DNA from: Calothrix anomala FACHB-343
Lineage (GTDB): Bacteria; Cyanobacteriota; Cyanobacteriia; Cyanobacteriales; Nostocaceae
Direction of reading: 5' to 3'
Length of the DNA stretch: 64,000 nt
NCBI RefSeq assembly: GCF_014696435.1
Contig: NZ_JACJQG010000002.1
Coordinates: 136,935-200,934 of the forward strand
Part shown: positions 9,975 through 20,328 of the stretch, one piece after another
How the letters are laid out: the number at the start of each line of letters is the position of its first letter
Numbering within the stretch: the stretch's first letter is position 1
The notes under the pieces: generated by a model
Database searches by the model: none
Told to the model about the DNA's origin: nothing
What the model saw: only the letters and a program-made list of their open reading frames with translations
Program-made: the position numbers and the translations under genes

Positions 9975-10348
9975 AGAAAATTTTTTCTCCCTTGTCTCCC
10001 TTCCCTTGTCTCCTTCCCTTTCATACATGGCAATGCAAATTTCTTCGTCAAGACTGCCTTTTGAACAATCCTCATAACTGATGACTGATTGCATAAATAG
10101 CTACTAGCAATTACCATACATTTGATATAAGAACATACAGCAGATTTGCAGTTGATCAACTACGCAATTTAAGTTGCAAACCTAAGTCAAATACCAAATA
10201 CCCATGTCAAATTCGGCAACAGATTCACAGCTAAAAACCTAGATTCTGTCCGAATTTCTGCATTTAGAACCAAGAAAAACTGTATCGCCTGTTTAACTGA
10301 TGAATTCTGCTGTAATGTTGTTAATTTCACAACCACAGGTAAAACATT
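9975..10348. other. Intergenic region upstream of nagZ
   Basis: It follows the heptamer array. Two CCCTTGTCTCC-like direct repeats lie at about 9990-10020. The minus-strand frames here are translations of the array and not genes. No clear promoter could be chosen. Confidence 0.5.
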
Positions 10349-11446
10349 ATGTCAGTAGCGCAGCATCTCCAAAAATTTGGAAATCATTTAATTCTCGGCA
10401 TTTCTGGAACTCAATTAAGCGACGAAGACAAACGCGCACTCAGTGAATTGCAACCTGTTGGCGTAATATTTTTTGCTAAAAATTTCTTAGATGATGCTAC
10501 CTATGAAATTTGGTTGCAAACTTTTAGGGAATTGATCGATCAGATTCGCGAATACGCTGAACGCGATTCGATGTTTTTTAGCTTAGATCATGAAGGTGGT
10601 CGAGTTGTGCGTACACCTGTACCAATTACGCGCTTTCCTTATGCATTGTCATTGCAATCGCGATCGCGTCAAGTAGCTCAAGCCACAGCTGTAGAACTAC
10701 AATCTTTAGGGATAAATCTCTCTTGGGCACCGGTTGCAGATATTTATTCTCATCCCGAAAATCCCGTGATTGGTTCTCGCGCTTTTGGCACAACAGCAGA
10801 AACGGCTGCTAAATGGGCGCGAGAATATTATTTAGGGCTGCAAGAGTCAGGAATTCTCGCCTGTGCAAAACATTTTCCCGGTCATGGTGATACTAGTCAA
10901 GACTCCCATTTAGAACTTCCCATACTGGATCTTACCAAGGAAGATCTGCGCGATCGCGAATTAATACCTTTCAACGCTCTGATCGCTGAACAGATTCCCT
11001 TGATTATGACTGCTCATATTCTGTTTCCCAAAATCGATCCTGATGTTCCCGCTACTCTTTCCCGAACTATTCTCACCAACATTCTCCGGGAAGAATTAGG
11101 TTTTTCTGGGGTAATTGTCTCCGATGACTTAGATATGAAAGCCATTGCTGACCGATTTACCACAAAAGGTACCATAGCACAAGCAATTAATGCTGGTTGC
11201 GATTTGTTCATTATTTCTCGTAACATAAATTCATCTTCCTTAGAACGCACCTATCATATCGCCCAAGATTTTGGTGATTCTTTAGCTAACGGTAGCTTAA
11301 ATGACTCAGTTGTCGCAGCAGCGCAACAGCGGATCGAAAAGCTGTTGGCTGTAACTCCGCAATACATTGTGCGCACTCTCGATCAAGAGACACTCACACA
11401 ACATGCAGAATTAGCAATCGCCTCCTCCTACCAAGAGATTGGGTGA
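10349..11446 (+). CDS. nagZ: Beta-N-acetylhexosaminidase, glycoside hydrolase family 3
   Basis: A 365-residue GH3 enzyme. It shows the NagZ signature KHFPGHGDTSQDSHLELP (about residues 174-191), which holds the His/Asp general acid-base pair, and the nucleophile motif SDDLDMKAI (about 254-262). NagZ removes N-acetylglucosamine from anhydromuropeptides in peptidoglycan recycling in the cytoplasm. The length fits the family, and no signal peptide is seen. An inverted repeat with a T-run follows the gene. I am confident of the family; whether the substrate is a recycling intermediate or another beta-GlcNAc glycan is inferred. Confidence 0.93.
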   Translation: MSVAQHLQKFGNHLILGISGTQLSDEDKRALSELQPVGVIFFAKNFLDDATYEIWLQTFRELIDQIREYAERDSMFFSLDHEGGRVVRTPVPITRFPYALSLQSRSRQVAQATAVELQSLGINLSWAPVADIYSHPENPVIGSRAFGTTAETAAKWAREYYLGLQESGILACAKHFPGHGDTSQDSHLELPILDLTKEDLRDRELIPFNALIAEQIPLIMTAHILFPKIDPDVPATLSRTILTNILREELGFSGVIVSDDLDMKAIADRFTTKGTIAQAINAGCDLFIISRNINSSSLERTYHIAQDFGDSLANGSLNDSVVAAAQQRIEKLLAVTPQYIVRTLDQETLTQHAELAIASSYQEIG

Positions 11447-11577
11447 CGAATTATAGCGGTTTTAGATCGCAAAGTGTGTGTTGATTTTGCAAAAAATTTG
11501 ACTAATTGATGAATTTAATGTTATCAATAACTTCAAATACCAAACGCCATTACGTAGTAATACTGGGTGCCTTCGAT

Positions 11578-11629
11578 ATGGCTACAAATCACACAGGGAA
11601 GCAATAAAATCGACCTGTAGCCATTTTTT
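11578..11629 (+). terminator. Likely terminator downstream of nagZ
   Basis: The perfect inverted repeat ATGGCTACA/TGTAGCCAT (nine pairs, 29-base loop) is followed directly by TTTTT. Confidence 0.5.
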
Positions 11630-11690
11630 GGAGTAGTGGTACAAGTATTTTCCTTATTTTCGGCTAGTCAATTTAGTTGAGTGCGATTTC

Positions 11691-13088
11691 ATGAAAAAAT
11701 ATTTTGCACTGATGAGTCCCATCAGTACTTTCTCGCGCAATTTGCGACGACAGTTTGGTACAGCTGGACTGATGTTTGTGTTCTCTATTGTCGGTTTCTT
11801 GTTGGCGTTACTTTTGACTCAATTCCTCTTGAAATTTTCTGGTGGTTGCTTTTTGGGAAGCTGTCATAGTGCAGCCGAAGCACAATCCACTGCGCCAACG
11901 CAGATTATGTATATTTCACCCACAGGTGCTGGTAGCCGTAATGGTAGCAGCGCCAGCAATGCAGGATTACTCAAAGATTTACCGACATTTATCACCAAAG
12001 TAGGGCCAGGCGGTGAAATCAGACTGCTCAATGGCACCTACAACCAGCCCAAAAGCATGACAATTGCTAGCGGCGGCGCACCCGGAAAACCTGTAACCAT
12101 CAGAGGTACAGATGCATCGGGACAAGAAACAACTATGCCTGTAATTATGGGTAGTCGCACCAGTCCTTATCAACCACCTTCAATAGGAAAAAGCGGAGAC
12201 AACCTGTTTAAACTGCTTCCCGGCGCTAGTTACCTGACTTTCCGTAACATTCATTGCATGAATATCGGTAATGGTTGCTTTGTATTTGCTGGTAGCAAAG
12301 GTAACGTAACTATCGAAAAAACCAAAGCTACTAACGTGCAAAGATTTGTTGAACATAAGCCAGAATCAACCAGTGCATCCAGTGCTTGGGAAGTAGCCAA
12401 CGTTGTGATTAGAAATTCTGAAATTCAAGGCTTTTCTAAAGGTGCTATCCGTTTCGGTAAACCAGATGAAAAAGCCAACAACTCACCTGATGCTCATGAC
12501 ATTCTCATTCAAGAAGTCTTTGCAGATTCTCAACGCCAAGATGGTGATAACTTCTGTATGGGTGTCCACCTGCAAGGCGATGTGCATCACGTTAAGCTAA
12601 TCAAAACCACCATGAATAACTGTCATCAAACTCGTAAACCCAGTGATTACTGGAATGGAGATGGCTTTGTTGCTGAAGAACATGTCTCAGATATTTACTT
12701 TGAAGATACTAGTGCTTCTGGCCATACTGATGCAGGTTATGATATTAAAGCCAGCAACTCTGTGTTAGTGCGCACACAAGCAGCAGACAACAAGCGTAAC
12801 TACAGATTTTGGTCAACAGCAAATGTGCAAGATTGTGTAGGTATAGAACCTCGTTGTCGTGGTGGTAGAAGTTGTCAAGCTCAAGTTTACGTCACAGAAA
12901 AAGCTGATGCTAAACTTAACCGTTGCACATTTAAATCAACTAATCCTACAACCGATGTATTCCAATCTCAAGAAAGTGGCAAAATCACAGTTCAAGGAGG
13001 AACTGTAGAACACCGAGGTATTTTACAAAAAGTTGAAGGATCTCCTAGCTTAATTCAATTGAACAGCGTTACTGTCAAGCTGATTTAA
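11691..13088 (+). CDS. Secreted or anchored right-handed parallel beta-helix protein
   Basis: A 465-residue protein. Residues 24-50 are a long hydrophobic segment (LMFVFSIVGFLLALLLTQFLL) followed by Cys-containing CFLGSCHSA, so it is an exported or membrane-anchored protein. From about residue 75 it has the layout of polysaccharide-lyase-like beta-helices: ISPTGAGSRNGSS, GGEIRLLNGTYNQP and GKPVTIRGTDA, then successive short strands (VVIRNSEIQGFSKGAIRF, ILIQEVF, VKLIKTTMNNC). Many Asn and aromatic residues stack along the coils. I see no specific catalytic signature, so lyase, hydrolase or purely binding roles remain open. With RTX and polysaccharide genes around it, an action on extracellular glycans is plausible (inference). 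Confidence 0.75.
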   Translation: MKKYFALMSPISTFSRNLRRQFGTAGLMFVFSIVGFLLALLLTQFLLKFSGGCFLGSCHSAAEAQSTAPTQIMYISPTGAGSRNGSSASNAGLLKDLPTFITKVGPGGEIRLLNGTYNQPKSMTIASGGAPGKPVTIRGTDASGQETTMPVIMGSRTSPYQPPSIGKSGDNLFKLLPGASYLTFRNIHCMNIGNGCFVFAGSKGNVTIEKTKATNVQRFVEHKPESTSASSAWEVANVVIRNSEIQGFSKGAIRFGKPDEKANNSPDAHDILIQEVFADSQRQDGDNFCMGVHLQGDVHHVKLIKTTMNNCHQTRKPSDYWNGDGFVAEEHVSDIYFEDTSASGHTDAGYDIKASNSVLVRTQAADNKRNYRFWSTANVQDCVGIEPRCRGGRSCQAQVYVTEKADAKLNRCTFKSTNPTTDVFQSQESGKITVQGGTVEHRGILQKVEGSPSLIQLNSVTVKLI

Positions 13089-13541
13089 GCATCTTACTAA
13101 CTAACATTTCATCAATTCCACAGGTGCATCTACCATTAAATGCATCTAACATTAAAAGAAATATAGTTATCAGATTTGTTGGCTGGTGATGAGGGTTGAA
13201 ATTTAAACGCAAAGGTTTGGGAAGGTAAGCGCAGAGGTACGCAAAGAATGAGCTACGAATTTATGAAATGTTGTACTAAGTTCTGTATATGGTGAGAATC
13301 GTAATTTTGCAGAAATAGGTAAGACTGATGCAAAAACCCGTTTCAATTCTCTTACCTTTATGTCTTTTGTGTTTATCCGGTGGGATGCGCCCTGTTTATC
13401 TACCGAATCCTGGTATACATTGACCTATGAATAACTAATTAAATCAGGAAAACTTGGCACTTAATGCTATGAATTTAGACAAATTGGCTGGTAACTGTGC
13501 TTGATGTTTTCTGTCTGCTAATTTATTAGCACTGCCAAAAA
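13089..13541. other. Intergenic region between convergent genes
   Basis: It holds a degenerate ACGCAAAGG-type direct repeat at about 13208-13250 (AAACGCAAAGG and GTACGCAAAG), a common cyanobacterial repeat. No gene or clear terminator is seen. Confidence 0.45.
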
Positions 13542-14348
13542 TTAAATTGCACTTACAGGTATTTTTTGACTTGCTAAATATGCTTTGCGTTCAGCTTCAA
13601 TTTCATCAACAATCTTGGCGCAAGTAGCTAAATTGAAGCGACTAAAATCTGCATTACTTGGCTTAATACCAAAAATTGTCTTGCCAATTTTATGTGTAGG
13701 TTTAAACAGTCCCCATTCAATTATTTGATTCAGTAAGCGATAGGTAAGAATTAATTTTGCACCGCCTAGAGGATGACGCTCGCTAATAGGTTGATAATTG
13801 GCTTCGTTAGCATAGTCATCGATAATAATTAACCCACCTTCGCACAGCAGAGGCCAAAATAAGAAAAAGTCTCGATCAATGCGTCCATCTGCATCGTGAA
13901 CAAAGGCTGCTAATTGAGGAGTTTGAATCAAAGAAATGGCTTCATTACCATTGTCAAATGTGAGTTCTTTGGGAAACAAACGTATTTGCTCGCTCACGCC
14001 AAATTTGCTAAAATGACTGTTAATTAGTTGCAAATTTTCAGCGTATCCGCCCACATCTACACGGGTACCGCCTTCGCATTTTTCCACTACAATTAATTTA
14101 GATTGTTTTTGCCGATCTTTCAATGCCCAAGCGAGTGCAACGCTTCCTGTACCTGTGGCTCCGCCAACTTCGATAATATCAAGGTCGGGTAACTGGGAAC
14201 AAAGATCGTACATTTTTCGATAAACAATAGGCAGTAACATGCCATTTGTTTCTTCTCGTAATTTATAAAATCTAGAATTTGTAAATTGCTCGTAAGAAAG
14301 CACCAGGCTTTTGACAGACTGCTTGAGACTACTTTTTATCTGTAGCAT
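13542..14348 (-). CDS. Class I SAM-dependent methyltransferase
   Basis: A 268-residue protein with a Rossmann methyltransferase core. Motif I is IIEVGGATGTGS (about residues 59-70). An acidic strand end follows (LIVVEKCEGG). The late motif FVHDADGRIDRDFF and GGLIIIDDY (about 188-196) resembles Methyltransf_24/TylF-like enzymes, in which Asp residues bind a metal. Such enzymes often O-methylate sugars or small molecules. It stands alone, with a long AT-rich region upstream, and faces the beta-helix gene. The substrate is unknown; a surface glycan is possible from context only. Confidence 0.75.
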   Translation of the reverse strand: MLQIKSSLKQSVKSLVLSYEQFTNSRFYKLREETNGMLLPIVYRKMYDLCSQLPDLDIIEVGGATGTGSVALAWALKDRQKQSKLIVVEKCEGGTRVDVGGYAENLQLINSHFSKFGVSEQIRLFPKELTFDNGNEAISLIQTPQLAAFVHDADGRIDRDFFLFWPLLCEGGLIIIDDYANEANYQPISERHPLGGAKLILTYRLLNQIIEWGLFKPTHKIGKTIFGIKPSNADFSRFNLATCAKIVDEIEAERKAYLASQKIPVSAI

Positions 14349-15100
14349 ATTTTACCTAATGTATAGATGTTCATACCTTCCAAACTTTAACACCGTACTT
14401 TTAGAAAAAACATGTAATTTTAATAAACTATTGAGATAAATAAAAAATTTTCTTAAAGATGATTGAATAGTATATATCTATACTGTTTTCAAAGAATTTA
14501 TTTTAAATAAAACAAAGCTTTCACAGTCAGGAAATTGCGACACCAGTATCTGAAAATTACGGTTTTTGCAGAGAAACGTGTGTTTTTTACATTAAACAAA
14601 TATTCAAATATATGTTGCTCTCAAAAAAATTAAAAAAGTATATATTTTAAATATTGGAAAAAATTTCCCTAAGATATGAGGTAAACATATCTTAAATTAA
14701 AAAAATATTTGTATTTGAAAAATATTCAACGCAAATTTAATATAACTGTATATTTTAAATATTGAGAAAAGCGAAACTTGCCATTTTCACAGTTTATTCA
14801 AAACCAATAAATTTAAATAAAATCAATAGTGATAGAAGCTCTATTTTTTCCATAATTATCACTTCAAACTATATCTATTTGCAGTATTGGGTATTCAGTT
14901 ACTTAATGCTTGATTAATTTATGATAGCAGAAATTTGGCTGGTAAATTACTAGATTTTAGCCTCAATTGCAGTCTCGATATTTTTTCTTACTTATCCAAC
15001 AGTTAAAGCACAAAACTAAACTAATTAGATAAGGAATTCTACATTTTGAATTCTTTTAAGGCTGGGTAGATGCAAATAAAATATTTTTTTGATTGAGTTA
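14349..15100. other. Very AT-rich 750-bp intergenic region
   Basis: No gene is seen. The sequence TATATTTTAAATATTG occurs twice (near 14640 and 14750), and several A/T tracts are phased. It contains the promoter of the methyltransferase. Near 15031-15058, AAGGAATTC/GAATTCTTTT forms a hairpin in the 3' flank of the propeller gene at 15101. Confidence 0.5.
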
Positions 15101-17014
15101 CTAAACTGAAGGTGGAGCAATACTAATACCCTCAACATTAACCCCCGCAGGTAGTCCATTAACTAATCCATCCCAGAATGATGTGAAAGTACCAACCGTA
15201 TTAGCACCAAGAGATGTGGGGGTAAATTGAACGATGCTATTACCAGTGCCGCTAATAGTAGTACCATTCAGGCCAGGAACGCTATAAGCTCCTTCAATAG
15301 TCAAGAAAATATTGTTATTAGCGTCGAACCAAACACCATTCACATCTTCTGTAGATTCAGTTAAATTTACATCAGATCCATCAAAGACCATTTCCCAAGT
15401 ACCAGTGGTAGTAGCTCCTAAACTCGTAGCATTGAATCTAATTAGGTCTTCATCGGCTACTGTTTCGGTAATTCCGGCGATCTTAGCAGAACCTCTCATA
15501 CTAACGATCAAATTACCATTTTTATCAAGGGCGATCGCGTCCAACTCATGAGAGTCAGTTTCAAATCCAACATCAGAACCATCAAAATACATTTCAAATT
15601 TCCCACTGGTAAAGTCACCTGTGGTAGTAGGCGTAAACTTAATTACATCCGAATCATCTACTGCAATCTCACCAGGTAAGACAGTCGGGTTATTCACAGT
15701 AAATAAAATCGAGCCATCTTTATTGATGTGAAAATCGCGTAAGTTGATGTTTGTATTGCCAGCACCTAAAACATCAGAGCCATCAAAATACATATACCAC
15801 TTATTGTTAGAGGTATCGTATGCCAAGATGTCCTGCCGATTAAAAGCTACACCACCAACAGTACCGCTACCAGCAAGCTTGAGAAAGAGGGTGGATTGGG
15901 GATTTAAGACTTGGATATTTGTGCGACTACTTCCAGTTAATTGGCTATCACTCGCAGTTAACTCTAGGGTGTACGCTCCCGGAGCCGTAAAGGTTACAGC
16001 AGTCTCTGTGTTAGAGACATTGGTAAAATTAACACTGCCAGATCCGCTAATTACATTCCATTGACTAGTTACAGTTCTTCCCAACGGTAAACTGTCATCA
16101 ACCACAGAACCTCTGAGGTTTGTGCCGTACAAAACTACTTGATTTTGTCCTGCATCTACTGCTGGTGCTTGGTTAGGAACATCTCTACCTAAAGCAAATT
16201 CGTAGAATCGTCCGTCATTTTCGTTGGGATCGACATCATTATCAACGCCGCGATCGACAATATATAGACTGAGTTTCGTTGGATCTGTACTGCTCGGCGC
16301 AATGGTAATACCTGCTGGCTTATCTGGGAAAGCAGCAGAAATATCATATTGGCGAATAAATTCACCTTTAGTAGTCAATTCAAATAATGCAGGGGTAGCT
16401 GGCGAAGTTTTGGATAGGTATCCCACCATGAATAAGTTACCACTACTAGGATCGATCGCAATCCCTTCTGGATCGTGAAGTCCAATTCTTTCAGTATCGA
16501 AAGTATTGAGTAAAGTCCCATTGGTAGTGACTTCATAAACTTGGGAACCAAATCCATCAACGACAAACAAAGTATTTGTCTTCGCTGAATATGCTATATC
16601 TTCTGGATCGTGGTCGTCACTATTATCTGTTGCAGTACCCCAAGATGCAGTACTAAAAGAGGTAACTCTATCATCTGCAGTGTTATAGTTACCATCTGCG
16701 CCAGGATCTATTTGATAAACTAGACGCTTATTATCATCTGTAATATAGAGGAAGCGATTTGCTGGATTGTAGGCGATCCCTGTTGGCTCGTTGGAATAAG
16801 TGATAGTTGAGAAGCTCTGCTGATAAGTACCCGTTAGGCTGGATTGAAAGATGTTCCTACCGGTGAAGTAGGTAGGCATTTCATCTACTTCACCATCCAC
16901 CATCAACAATGAACCCAAATGGCTAATGTAAACAATCCCTGAGGGATCGGGACTAGGTGGCCCAAATTCAGAGGTTTTAACAATCCGGATGAGCGAAAGC
17001 TGAGAAGTTGTCAT
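15101..17014 (-). CDS. NHL/SdiA-regulated-like propeller plus PKD protein, paralogue A
   Basis: A 637-residue protein. Residues about 20-275 form a beta-propeller of NHL/SdiA-regulated type (DPSGIVYI, EPTGIAYNPANRFLYITDD, DPEGIAIDPSSGNLFMVGY, PAGITIAPSS). Residues about 285-370 form a PKD/Ig-like domain (NQAPAVDAGQNQVV, GAYTLELTASDSQ). The remainder holds four copies of a module with the signature MYFDGSDVG followed by DxxxFxxxxxGxxTxGxW. No signal peptide, anchor or enzyme motif is seen; if it is exported, the route is not visible. It has a close paralogue with the same architecture 1.1 kb upstream. The function is unknown. The acidic Asp/Asn loops suggest metal binding (inference). Confidence 0.75.
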   Translation of the reverse strand: MTTSQLSLIRIVKTSEFGPPSPDPSGIVYISHLGSLLMVDGEVDEMPTYFTGRNIFQSSLTGTYQQSFSTITYSNEPTGIAYNPANRFLYITDDNKRLVYQIDPGADGNYNTADDRVTSFSTASWGTATDNSDDHDPEDIAYSAKTNTLFVVDGFGSQVYEVTTNGTLLNTFDTERIGLHDPEGIAIDPSSGNLFMVGYLSKTSPATPALFELTTKGEFIRQYDISAAFPDKPAGITIAPSSTDPTKLSLYIVDRGVDNDVDPNENDGRFYEFALGRDVPNQAPAVDAGQNQVVLYGTNLRGSVVDDSLPLGRTVTSQWNVISGSGSVNFTNVSNTETAVTFTAPGAYTLELTASDSQLTGSSRTNIQVLNPQSTLFLKLAGSGTVGGVAFNRQDILAYDTSNNKWYMYFDGSDVLGAGNTNINLRDFHINKDGSILFTVNNPTVLPGEIAVDDSDVIKFTPTTTGDFTSGKFEMYFDGSDVGFETDSHELDAIALDKNGNLIVSMRGSAKIAGITETVADEDLIRFNATSLGATTTGTWEMVFDGSDVNLTESTEDVNGVWFDANNNIFLTIEGAYSVPGLNGTTISGTGNSIVQFTPTSLGANTVGTFTSFWDGLVNGLPAGVNVEGISIAPPSV

Positions 17015-17737
17015 TATTCTTTAGTAGTTGAATCGTTGAAACTAGGTGTTTTTGCGGCTATGTTTTACGCAAAAAGTGTTAGTGTCCGGTAAAACAATTA
17101 AGTACACTAACTGAATTGTAAAACCTGATAAATCCTGATTCAGGAATTTCATAGATAATTCATCGTAATTTCATAAACCAAAGTCATGAAAAATAATGAA
17201 TATATAAAATTGATGACAAGTTAGTAATTTTACGGATCTCTCTGTTCAAACTTGTCTGCTAAGGTTGACAATTATCTTTAAATTAATATTTAAATTCGTT
17301 ATCAAAATGCGGATGCCATATATTGGCAAATTACAGCATAATTTGGCTCTATAGTCTATTTTTTAGAATGACTTAATTGCTTGTACAGACTACACATGAG
17401 CGTCATTACTTGAGGAAATTCTCTGCTTGTAGTTCATTAACATGAAATAGACTATTTTGAGAAAAATTAATTGTTATTAGTAAATTTATTCTATTTTATT
17501 TAGCCTAGTTAGTTTACAATAAATATCTTAATTCTCAATCAACCTATAGTCAGAAATCTGCCTTCATTTTTAATGATGTGTATAGAAGATTTATGCAACG
17601 CTTTTTCGTAAACTTCTAGAGATATGAAATATTTATTCAATCTAATTATGCAATCTAAAAATTCATAATGCAGTGATAAAAAAATTATGAATTCTTCACA
17701 TATAGGACTTACGCAACTGCACATAATTTCATCTTGT

Positions 17738-17788
17738 AGGGTGGGCAATGCCTAACATATCCGGGTTTCGGTGGGCATTGCCCATCCT
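17738..17788. repeat. Dispersed palindromic repeat with a GGGCAATGCC stem
   Basis: AGGGTGGGCAATGCC pairs with GGCATTGCCCATCCT over 15 positions with one G-T wobble and a 21-base loop. The GGCATTGCC-like core also occurs in repeats near 20880, 34365 and 38720. Confidence 0.75.
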
Positions 17789-18042
17789 AGACTACTGACA
17801 ATTTTTCACAAATCATTTAGGAGTACTATATATAGATGTTCAGAGGAGCTTGAGAGACTTTTGATTAGACAAACAAGCGATCGCTCTGGTGAATGTGGGA
17901 ATTAAATTGTATCAATAAAGACTATTGGTCAGTCAAGGGTAATATTTTCTCGCTCAGAGTGAAATTAACGCTTTTTGCTAGGAATTTCTGATAAAACCCT
18001 TGAATAACCAAAAGTATCTCCGCAGAAAATCAACTACAACCC

Positions 18043-18066
18043 CAGTCAACAGTCAACAGTCAACAG
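18043..18066. repeat. Short CAGTCAA heptamer array
   Basis: Three CAGTCAA copies plus a partial one, 28 bases beyond the 3' end of paralogue B. It belongs to the same family as the arrays at 9891 and 45517. Confidence 0.85.
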
Positions 18067-18093
18067 ACTTATATTCTGGGCTTGTGTGTGATT

Positions 18094-19974
18094 TTAAGCT
18101 ACTTGAGTAAAACCATCTACGACAACACCAGCCAGCCCAATATCAGATCCATCCAAATATGAAGCATAGTTCCCGGCTGTAGTCGCACCGAGACTAGTAG
18201 GCGTGAAAGTCACAATATCCGCACCATTACCTGTAACACCAGGTACTTGGAATGCGCCCTTAGTAGTTAAATACAGCTTGTTATTGCTGTCAATCCAAAC
18301 ACCATTTATATCTTCGCTACTTTCTGTTAACCCAACATCAGAACCTTGGAAAAATAAAGTCCATGTCCCTGCTGTATTTACTCCTAAGCTAGTGGCATTA
18401 AAGGCAAGCAGGTCTTTATCATTACCTGTGATATTACCTGAAGCACTAGGAACATCATATTTACCCGTGGTACTGATAACTAACTTGCCATCTTTTGTAA
18501 AGGCAATGCCATCAATCGCCTCATCACTCTTAGTTAAGCCAACATCTGAGCCATCAAAGTATAAGGAGAAGCTACCGGCTGTGTTATTTCCTGTAGAAGT
18601 GGGAGTGAACTTGACAATATCTTGTTTCTCAACTCTACCTACACCATCAAGGGTGAGAGAACTGTTCAAACTAAACAAAATCGAGCCATCTTGATTGATG
18701 TGGAAATCGCGGATATTGCGACTGGATAAACCCACATCAGAGCCATCAAAATACATTGACCAACTACGATTAGACCGATCATAGGCCAAAATGTCTTCAT
18801 CACTGTAAGCCACTCCGCCAACCGTACCGCTACCACTCAAGCTGAAAAATGAGGTTGTTTGTGGATTTAATACTAATACAGATACGCGATCGCTACTGGT
18901 TAATTTACTATCGCTGGCTTGTAGCTGTAGTACATAAGAGCCAGGAGCCGAGAAGGTAGCAGTGGTATCTTCTTTACCTGCATTAGCAAAAGACACATTA
19001 CCAGGGCCGCTAACTTTACTCCAAGTAGTAGTTAAGGAACCAGGTGGATTAGGTAAGCCATCATCAATGACAGTACCATCCAAACTAGCCTGCTTAAAAA
19101 TCACTAAATCTTCACCTGCATTTACAGATGGTGCTTGATTGGTAGGACTACCACCACCACCACCACCGGATGTCCCTAGAGCAAATTCGTAGATGCGACC
19201 GTCATTTTGTCGAGAATTTCCATCGTTATCAATACCGCGATCGACAATGTAGAGACTTTGCTTAGTGCGATCGTTACTAGTAGGTGCGATCGTGATCCCA
19301 GCAGGCTTGATGGCTTTGGCTGCTGAAATATCGTAAGTCCGAACTAGTTCACCCTTAGTTGTTAGTTCAAACACCCGGTTAGCTGGGAACCCAACCATAA
19401 ACAAGTGACCGGTACCAGGATCGATAAAAATACCTTCTGGATCTTTCAGTCCCAATCTCTCAGTATCAAATTGACTAACTAAAGCGCCTTTCGTCGTTAC
19501 TTCATAGACTTGCGCCTTCACCCCATCAACAATAAATAAATTACCTGTTATGGGTGAATAGGTGACATCCTCCGGATCGCCGCTACCAAAGGCGGTAGTA
19601 TTAAATGAGGTAACTACATCATCTTTTGTGTTGTATCGTCCATCCCCTCCAGGATTGAGTTGGAAAATTTTCCGCTTGTCATCATCAGAGATATAAAGAA
19701 ACCGATTGGCTGGGTTATAGGCTATCCCTGTCGGTTCATCAGAAAAGTCTTCGGTGGTGAAAGTATTCTGTAAGGAACCTGTAAGACTTACTTGAAACAG
19801 GTTTTTGCCTTTATATAATCTATCGTTCTCCTCGATTTCACCATCACCAACCACCAGTGCATCCAAATGCTGAAGATAAGCAAGACCTGAAGGGTCTGGA
19901 CTAGCTGGTGAAAATTTAGAAGTTTCGGTTACTTTTACCAGTTTTAAAACCGATGGACTAGTTTGAGTTGCCAT
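18094..19974 (-). CDS. NHL/SdiA-regulated-like propeller plus PKD protein, paralogue B
   Basis: A 626-residue protein with the same order of parts as paralogue A. It has an N-terminal propeller (DPSGLAYLQHLDAL, EPTGIAYNPANRFLYISDDD, DPEGIFIDPGTGHLFMVGF), a Gly-rich linker (GGGGGGS) at about residue 275, a PKD-like domain (NQAPSVNAGEDLV, GSYVLQLQASDSK), then four YFDGSDVGL modules, the last ending the protein. The start is supported by AGGAAATAAG shortly before the ATG. It has no signal peptide. Many segments are nearly identical to A, so this is a tandem duplication, but the 1.1-kb gap and separate flanks suggest separate transcription. The function is unknown. Confidence 0.76.
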   Translation of the reverse strand: MATQTSPSVLKLVKVTETSKFSPASPDPSGLAYLQHLDALVVGDGEIEENDRLYKGKNLFQVSLTGSLQNTFTTEDFSDEPTGIAYNPANRFLYISDDDKRKIFQLNPGGDGRYNTKDDVVTSFNTTAFGSGDPEDVTYSPITGNLFIVDGVKAQVYEVTTKGALVSQFDTERLGLKDPEGIFIDPGTGHLFMVGFPANRVFELTTKGELVRTYDISAAKAIKPAGITIAPTSNDRTKQSLYIVDRGIDNDGNSRQNDGRIYEFALGTSGGGGGGSPTNQAPSVNAGEDLVIFKQASLDGTVIDDGLPNPPGSLTTTWSKVSGPGNVSFANAGKEDTTATFSAPGSYVLQLQASDSKLTSSDRVSVLVLNPQTTSFFSLSGSGTVGGVAYSDEDILAYDRSNRSWSMYFDGSDVGLSSRNIRDFHINQDGSILFSLNSSLTLDGVGRVEKQDIVKFTPTSTGNNTAGSFSLYFDGSDVGLTKSDEAIDGIAFTKDGKLVISTTGKYDVPSASGNITGNDKDLLAFNATSLGVNTAGTWTLFFQGSDVGLTESSEDINGVWIDSNNKLYLTTKGAFQVPGVTGNGADIVTFTPTSLGATTAGNYASYLDGSDIGLAGVVVDGFTQVA

Positions 19975-20223
19975 ATATCTTATTTCCTAATTTTGGCGAT
20001 TTCGATCTATTTTTTTAAGCTCAGTGGGATTTATGGTTATATATCGAGCCAAAACTCTTGTTTGCCGATATAACCAGTACAAATATTAGACCGACTGTAT
20101 GGAACACTACATTAACTAAGAAGAAAATTTATGGATATTTCATCATAAATTTATAAAATTAGTTACTTTATATGCATATACAAAAAGCATAATTAGTACA
20201 GAAATTTCTGATAATTCCTGCAC

Positions 20224-20328
20224 TTAGGAGTCGTGTAAAAATAAGTTGAACAATTTAATATTTGTAGTGCGAGCATCTTGCCCGCGCGAGCAAGATGCTC
20301 GCACTACTTATTTTTACTTGATGCCTTA
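20224..20328. mobile_element. MITE-like element, copy 1
   Basis: This 105-bp element differs from the copy at 21068 at only two bases. AGTAAAAATAAGT near one end is the inverse of ACTTATTTTTACT near the other. The core is a long palindrome (GTAGTGC...GCACTAC) around a GCGCG centre. It has no coding capacity, so any movement would need a transposase in trans. Confidence 0.72.

Larger units (their letters stand above)
17015..18093. other. 1.1-kb intergenic region between the two propeller genes
   Basis: It is AT-rich. It includes the palindrome TCCTGATTCAGGA near 17135, the sequence ATAGGACTTACGCAA at about 17702, which is a frequent repeat end in Nostoc-like genomes, and the hairpin listed at 17738. 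The small minus-strand frame at 17539-17748 starts inside that hairpin and is not accepted as a gene. Confidence 0.5.

Noticed and set aside
9845-10159. Minus-strand frames with NSQQSTV repeats
   Set aside because: They are translations of the TTGACTG array; period-7 DNA stays open in several frames.
17539-17748. 69-codon minus-strand frame
   Set aside because: It starts inside a dispersed palindrome and has no recognisable composition or ribosome site.
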